From assembly GCA_013203955.1 (NCBI GenBank), contig JABMOY010000019.1:1-37303 (forward strand): a stretch of 37,303 bases of DNA, given 5' to 3'. Both the position numbers and the translations under genes were made by a program. This stretch comes from Rhodospirillales bacterium. Its GTDB lineage: Bacteria > Pseudomonadota > Alphaproteobacteria > Rhodospirillales > Casp-alpha2. Below are positions 32,914 through 37,303 of this stretch, in pieces. The notes under the pieces are model-generated. The model ran no database searches, had not been told where the DNA came from, and saw nothing but the letters and a program-made list of their open reading frames with translations. Position 1 is the first letter of the stretch. Each line of letters opens with the position of its first letter.

Positions 32914-34317
32914 ATGCAGGTAACTGAAACCAAATCCGAAGGCTTGACCCGCGAATTCACGGTCGCCCTGCCGGCTAAGGAAATTGAAGAAAAGATCGTC
33001 CACCGGCTTAAGGAAATTGCGCCCACCGTGCAGATTCCTGGGTTCCGGCCCGGCAAGGTTCCGCAAGCGGTCCTCCGCAAAAAATACGGCCCCTCGGTTA
33101 TGGGAGAGGTGCTGGAACGGGCGGTTACCGATTCCTACCAACAGGCCCTGGCCGAAAAAGGGCTGCGCCCGGCCATGCAACCCAAAATCAAGGTTACCAA
33201 ATTTGAAGACGGCGAAGACCTTGAGTACACGATGGCCTTCGAGTTGTTGCCTGAAATCACCCCGATCGATTTTTCCAAGATCAAGCTCGAGCGCCTGATA
33301 CCCAAACAGGATGACGCGGAACTTGAGAAAACTCTTGTCAGGATCGCCGAAGCCAACGGCACGGCGGTCCCTGTCACGGATGCTCGGGCAAGCAGGACCG
33401 GCGACGTTCTGTCCATCGATTTCGTCGGCAGCATCGACGGCGAGGAATTTCCTGGCGGAAAAGCCGACGGCTATGACCTGGCCTTGGGATCGGGCACCTT
33501 TATCCCCGGTTTCGAAGATCAACTTACCGGCGTCAAGGCCGGCGACAAGGTCGAGGTCAAAGTCAATTTCCCGGACAATTATGGGGCCGCCGAGTTATCC
33601 GGCAAGGAAGCGATCTTTCAGGTAACGGTCAATGAATTGAAGGAAACCGTTCCCGCCAAGGTCGATGATGAAATGGCCAAAAAGGTCGGCATGGAAGGCC
33701 TTGAGGCGCTTAAGAACACCATCCGGGAAGAACAAAACGGCGAGTTCAACCACCTGGCCCGGATGAACCTGAAACGCCTTTTGTTGGATGAATTAGCCGA
33801 CGCCCATGATTTTGACGTCCCGGAGAAGCTCCTGGAACAGGAGTTCGAGCAAATCTGGACTCAGTTCGAGGAACAAAGAAAAGCAACGAAGGAACCCGAG
33901 GGTGAAACCAAAACCGACGACGAGCATAAAGAGGAATTAAGGGAAATCGCCGAACGCCGGATCAAGCTTGGCCTCTTGTTGTCCGAAGTCGGCCGCCTTA
34001 ACAACATCGAGTACGATCAAGAAGACCTCAATAAACACATTATGGCGGAAGCCCGCCGCAATCCCGGGCGTGAGCAAGAGGTCATGGATTATTACAAGAA
34101 CAGCCCCGAGGCCGTGGAACAATTGGCCGCCCCCGTTTACGAGGAAAAGGTCGTGGATTTCATCCTGGATCAAGCCACCATCAAGGATAAAGAGGTCACC
34201 ATGGACCAAATGATGGAGATCATAAAAGAAGAAACCAGCGACAAGCCCAAGAAAAAGACCCCGGCTAAGTCAAAGTCTGAAAAGAAACCGGCCAAAAAAG
34301 CCGCTAAGAAAAAATAA
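32914..34317 (+). CDS. tig: Trigger factor (ribosome-associated chaperone and prolyl isomerase)
   Basis: This is a 467-residue protein. The N-terminal ribosome-binding domain (about 1-145) includes the loop PGFRPGKVP, close to the ribosome-docking signature GFRxGKxP. The FKBP-type PPIase domain follows (about 165-245; [35 protein letters not shown]). The C-terminal helical arms cradle nascent chains. The C-terminus ends in a Lys-rich tail ([22 protein letters not shown]), longer than in E. coli but common in alphaproteobacteria. It is the first gene of the tig-clpP-clpX-lon cluster; clpP begins 13 bases after its stop. Confidence 0.96.
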   Translation: MQVTETKSEGLTREFTVALPAKEIEEKIVHRLKEIAPTVQIPGFRPGKVPQAVLRKKYGPSVMGEVLERAVTDSYQQALAEKGLRPAMQPKIKVTKFEDGEDLEYTMAFELLPEITPIDFSKIKLERLIPKQDDAELEKTLVRIAEANGTAVPVTDARASRTGDVLSIDFVGSIDGEEFPGGKADGYDLALGSGTFIPGFEDQLTGVKAGDKVEVKVNFPDNYGAAELSGKEAIFQVTVNELKETVPAKVDDEMAKKVGMEGLEALKNTIREEQNGEFNHLARMNLKRLLLDELADAHDFDVPEKLLEQEFEQIWTQFEEQRKATKEPEGETKTDDEHKEELREIAERRIKLGLLLSEVGRLNNIEYDQEDLNKHIMAEARRNPGREQEVMDYYKNSPEAVEQLAAPVYEEKVVDFILDQATIKDKEVTMDQMMEIIKEETSDKPKKKTPAKSKSEKKPAKKAAKKK

Positions 34318-34330
34318 GGAAGCTCTCGAA

Positions 34331-35008
34331 ATGTCCAATCCGGCAGAGTTTTATATGAATAATTTGGTCCCCATGGTCGTCGAGACGACCAACCGGGGCG
34401 AACGCGCCTACGACATCTATTCCAGGCTGCTTAAGGAACGGATTGTTTTTCTGACGGGCGGCGTCGACGATGGCGTGGCCAGCCTGGTCTGCGCACAACT
34501 TTTGTTTCTGGAATCCGAAAACCCCAACAAGGATATCGCCTTTTACATCAATTCACCGGGCGGCATCGTGACATCGGGCTTGGCGATTTATGACACCATG
34601 CAATATATCCGCCCCGACGTTTCCACCGTCTGCATCGGCCAGGCGGCATCCATGGGGTCGTTGTTGTTGTGTGCCGGGGCCGAGGGAAAACGCTACGCAC
34701 TTCCTCATTCCAGGATCATGTTGCATCAGCCTTCCGGCGGCGCCCAGGGTCAAGCATCCGACATAGAAATTCAGGCCCGCGAAATCCTGTCGTTGCGCGA
34801 ACGGCTCAACAAAATTTATGTCCATCATACGGGTCAGAAACTTTCCGTCATCGAAAGTACCGTCGACCGGGATCGTTTTATGAGCCCCGAGGAATCCGTT
34901 AAATTCGGCTTGATTGATGAAGTCGTCTCCAAGCGTCCTCTCTTGGGTGGCGATGATGATGATGACGACAACGGCAAGGACGGCGACGATAAATCGGACG
35001 ACAATTAA
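34331..35008 (+). CDS. clpP: ClpP protease subunit with Asp-rich tail
   Basis: This is a 225-residue serine protease. The catalytic Ser is in [16 protein letters not shown], the His in [14 protein letters not shown], and the Asp in [27 protein letters not shown] and [19 protein letters not shown] are standard ClpP. The C-terminus adds about 20 residues rich in acid ([20 protein letters not shown]) encoded by a GAT/GAC triplet run, not usual in ClpP. It forms the proteolytic barrel for ClpX or ClpA. An AAGGAAG ribosome-binding site precedes the ATG. Confidence 0.96.
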   Translation: MSNPAEFYMNNLVPMVVETTNRGERAYDIYSRLLKERIVFLTGGVDDGVASLVCAQLLFLESENPNKDIAFYINSPGGIVTSGLAIYDTMQYIRPDVSTVCIGQAASMGSLLLCAGAEGKRYALPHSRIMLHQPSGGAQGQASDIEIQAREILSLRERLNKIYVHHTGQKLSVIESTVDRDRFMSPEESVKFGLIDEVVSKRPLLGGDDDDDDNGKDGDDKSDDN

Positions 35009-35024
35009 GGAAAAAACAACAATT

Positions 35025-35052
35025 TTGAGGCCTTTATAAGGGACGATATATA
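35025..35052 (+). promoter_or_regulatory. Candidate sigma70-type promoter upstream of clpX
   Basis: TTGAGG (35025-35030), a 16-base spacer and TATATA (35047-35052) lie in the 204-base gap between clpP and clpX. A long leader of about 150 bases would result. It fits the common arrangement in which clpX has its own promoter besides read-through. Sequence match only. Confidence 0.35.
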
Positions 35053-35212
35053 TTCATTCCGTTCTCAATTTAAGCATTCTGTACCCGGGTTGAATATTAG
35101 GAACCGCCGCAAGATACTGTCTTTATTGTTTTTTTCAGTATTGTGCGGGTCGAGTTCAAACGGGTAATATGAATGAACTTGGGGAGGGGCCGGTTTACCG
35201 AACGGAGTATCC

Positions 35213-36478
35213 ATGAGCAAATCCACCGGCGGCGATTCAAAAAATACCCTCTATTGCTCTTTCTGCGGCAAAAGCCAGCACGAAGTCCGCAAGCTTATAG
35301 CCGGACCGACGGTATTTATCTGTGATGAATGCGTCGAATTGTGCATGGATATCATCCGCGAAGAGCACAAAACGAACCTTGTCAAAACCGGCGACGGGGT
35401 TCCCGCGCCCCGCGACATCTGCACCGTTTTGCAGGATTACGTGATTGGCCAGGACCATGCCAAACGGGTTCTGTCGGTCGCCGTGCATAACCACTACAAG
35501 CGGCTCAACCACGGCAACAAGAACAACGATGTCGAACTAGCCAAATCCAATATTTTGCTGATCGGCCCGACCGGTTGCGGCAAGACCCTGTTGGCGCAGA
35601 CCCTGGCCCGTGTTCTTGACGTGCCCTTTACCATGGCTGACGCGACGACGCTGACCGAAGCCGGCTACGTCGGCGAGGACGTCGAAAATATCATCTTGAA
35701 ACTTCTGCAATCGGCCGATTACAACGTCGAGAGGGCGCAGCGCGGCATCGTCTATATTGACGAAGTCGATAAAATTTCCCGCAAATCGGACAATCCGTCA
35801 ATCACCCGCGACGTTTCCGGCGAAGGCGTGCAGCAAGCGCTTTTGAAAATCATGGAAGGCACCGTCGCCAGCGTCCCGCCCCAAGGCGGCCGCAAGCACC
35901 CACAACAGGAATTCCTTCAAGTCGATACCACGAATATCCTGTTCGTCTGCGGCGGCGCCTTTTCCGGGCTGGACAAAATCATTTCGGCCCGCGGCAAAGG
36001 CACGACCATCGGTTTCGGCGCCGATGTGCGGGCGTCAGACGACCGCAACACCGGCGACATCCTGCGCGATGTCGAGCCCGAGGATCTTTTGAAGTTCGGC
36101 CTGATCCCTGAATTCGTCGGTCGTTTGCCGGTGCTGGCGACTCTGGACGACCTGGACGAAGGGTCGCTCGTCGAAATCCTGACCAAACCGAAAAACGCCC
36201 TGGTCAAACAGTATCAGCGCCTGTTCGAGATGGAAGACGTGCGGCTGACCTTTTCCGATGATGCCCTGATATCCATTGCCGAAAAGGCCTGCCAACGCAA
36301 AACCGGCGCTCGGGGATTGCGGTCCATCATGGAAACGATTTTGCTCGACACCATGTTCGAGCTACCGGCCCTGGAAGGGGTCGAGGAAGTCGTTATCAGC
36401 CGCGAAGTCGCCGACGATTACGCCAAACCGCTTTATATCTATTCGGAACGCCAGGAAGAAATTGAAAGCAGCGCTTGA
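35213..36478 (+). CDS. clpX: ClpX ATPase, unfoldase subunit of ClpXP
   Basis: This is a 421-residue AAA+ protein. The N-terminal zinc-binding domain has [11 protein letters not shown] and CDECVELC (Cys pairs at about 15-18 and 37-40). Walker A is GPTGCGKT, Walker B is [10 protein letters not shown], the GYVGEDVE pore loop and the [24 protein letters not shown] block are present, and the IGF loop is in GTTIGFGA, which docks on ClpP. It recognises, unfolds and feeds substrates to ClpP. The length is standard. ATG at 35213 is preceded by GGAG at the proper distance. Confidence 0.97.
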   Translation: MSKSTGGDSKNTLYCSFCGKSQHEVRKLIAGPTVFICDECVELCMDIIREEHKTNLVKTGDGVPAPRDICTVLQDYVIGQDHAKRVLSVAVHNHYKRLNHGNKNNDVELAKSNILLIGPTGCGKTLLAQTLARVLDVPFTMADATTLTEAGYVGEDVENIILKLLQSADYNVERAQRGIVYIDEVDKISRKSDNPSITRDVSGEGVQQALLKIMEGTVASVPPQGGRKHPQQEFLQVDTTNILFVCGGAFSGLDKIISARGKGTTIGFGADVRASDDRNTGDILRDVEPEDLLKFGLIPEFVGRLPVLATLDDLDEGSLVEILTKPKNALVKQYQRLFEMEDVRLTFSDDALISIAEKACQRKTGARGLRSIMETILLDTMFELPALEGVEEVVISREVADDYAKPLYIYSERQEEIESSA

Positions 36479-36524
36479 GAGACCGCCTTCGCCTCGTCGC
36501 AGGAGCTTAATTTTGAGCGTTAAC

Positions 36525-36555
36525 CTTGAATGGCGGTTCCAACAAGACCACTTAT
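36525..36555 (+). promoter_or_regulatory. Weak candidate heat-shock (RpoH) promoter before lon
   Basis: CTTGAA (36525-36530), 17 bases, then CCACTTAT (36548-36555) resembles the sigma32 pattern CTTGAA-N-CCCCATNT. It lies about 100 bases before the lon start. Heat-shock control of lon is well known, but the match is loose. Confidence 0.3.
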
Positions 36556-36652
36556 GACCTAGAATTTTGCAAAGCTGGGCACCGCTCACTTTCCGGTCCC
36601 TATTTCGGGCAACACGGCGAAGAAAAAACGCCAGAAAAAAGGTATAATATCC

Positions 36653-37303
36653 GTGACTTATCAAGTCGACATGTACCCCGTCCTCCCGCTTCGCGACATC
36701 GTTGTTTTTCCCCATATGATCGTTCCCCTGTTCGTCGGCCGTGAAAAATCGGTGCGCGCGCTTGAAGACGTCATGAAGGACGACAAGCAGATTTTGCTGG
36801 TTGCCCAGAAAAATGCCGCCCAGGACGATCCGACAACGAAAGATATCTACGAAGTCGGGACCGTTTCCACGGTCTTGCAGCTTCTCAAGCTTCCCGACGG
36901 AACGGTAAAGGTGCTGGTCGAAGGCGTGCGCCGCGCCAAGGTTATGCGTTACGCCGAAAACGAAGACTTCTTCCTGGCCGAAGCCGAATTGCTTCAAGAA
37001 GAAAACGGCGACTCTGAGGAATTGGAGGCGCTCAGCCGTTCGGTCATCAGCCAGTTTGAACAGTACATAAAGCTCAATAGGAAAATTCCACCCGAAGTCC
37101 TTGTCTCCATTAACCAAATTGATGACACCGCCAAGCTGGCCGACACCATTGCGTCGCATTTGGCCCTGAAAATTTCCGAAAAGCAGGAACTTTTGGAAAC
37201 GGAAACCCTGACTGAGCGGCTGGAGCGGGTCTACTCCTACATGGAAGCCGAAATCGGCGTTCTTCAGGTCGAGAAAAAAATCCGCAACCGGGTCAAGCGC
37301 CAG
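36653..37303 (+). CDS. lon: Lon protease, N-terminal part (runs off the window)
   Basis: The frame is open from GTG 36653 (or ATG 36671) to the last base, 217 codons. It encodes only the N-terminal substrate-binding domain: MYPVLPLRDIVVFPHMIVPL, LFVGREKSVRALEDVM, GTVSTVLQLLKLPDGTVKVLVEG, and the coiled linker LETETLTERLERVYSYMEAEI, leading into VEKKIRNRVKRQ. The AAA+ and protease domains lie beyond the window. I prefer GTG 36653 because it gives the usual few residues before YPVLPLRD. Lon degrades misfolded proteins and some regulators, in keeping with its neighbours tig, clpP and clpX. Confidence 0.95.
   Translation, partial: MTYQVDMYPVLPLRDIVVFPHMIVPLFVGREKSVRALEDVMKDDKQILLVAQKNAAQDDPTTKDIYEVGTVSTVLQLLKLPDGTVKVLVEGVRRAKVMRYAENEDFFLAEAELLQEENGDSEELEALSRSVISQFEQYIKLNRKIPPEVLVSINQIDDTAKLADTIASHLALKISEKQELLETETLTERLERVYSYMEAEIGVLQVEKKIRNRVKRQ

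Noticed and set aside
36643-36648. TATAAT hexamer just upstream of lon as a promoter
   Set aside because: It lies five bases before the probable GTG start with no -35 partner, so it would make a leaderless or internal transcript; more likely chance.
36362-37159. 265-codon minus-strand open frame across the clpX-lon junction
   Set aside because: It covers the 3' end of clpX and the 5' part of lon, both clear on the plus strand; no own motif.

Overview
The window comes from an alphaproteobacterial chromosome, probably Rhodospirillales-like. This placement is inferred from gene content and not from a database search. Pointers are an NDUFS4-type complex I accessory gene between two tRNA genes, an aapJQMP general amino acid transporter, the tig-clpP-clpX-lon order, a cysteine synthase of the TAGNTG subtype, and a bifunctional NnrDE. 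Coding density is very high and no gap between genes exceeds 300 bases. I see no insertion sequence, CRISPR array, rRNA or intact prophage.

Layout. 1-141 is the 3' end of a LivF-type ABC ATPase. 138-7716 (minus strand) is a tightly overlapped nine-gene Mrp-type cation/proton antiporter operon in the order E, F, G, fused A(C-terminal)-B, C, D, a second D/A-like subunit, a small unknown membrane protein, and a third D-like subunit. 7869-10843 holds a DUF192 exported protein, tRNA-Pro, ndufS4-like, tRNA-Arg, a 2OG-Fe(II) oxygenase-like protein, two tandem PilZ-domain genes and hisI. 10971-12549 is znuC-znuB, convergent with a cystathionine beta-lyase gene. 13908-18487 is aapJQMP plus a small helical unknown. 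18499-21685 (minus) holds sulfur metabolism genes (sulfurtransferase, cysteine synthase), a NUDIX hydrolase and a DUF302 protein.

21819-29609 is the most unusual part. A PAS-containing sensor kinase that seems to lack its N-terminal anchor abuts, head to head and overlapping, a seven-gene electron-transfer cluster: monoheme cytochrome c, membrane-anchored tetraheme cytochrome, Tat-exported four-cluster Fe-S protein, NrfD-type quinone-site membrane protein, NapC/NirT tetraheme cytochrome, diheme cytochrome and an outer-membrane porin. There are 11 CXXCH heme sites and 16 cluster cysteines but no recognisable catalytic subunit. The cluster looks like a quinone-to-periplasm (or reverse) electron conduit whose final substrate is unknown.

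29642-37303 is housekeeping: NAD(P)HX repair (nnrDE), malonyl-CoA decarboxylase, tRNA-Leu with a good sigma70-type promoter, then the protein quality-control set tig, clpP, clpX and the 5' part of lon, which runs off the window.
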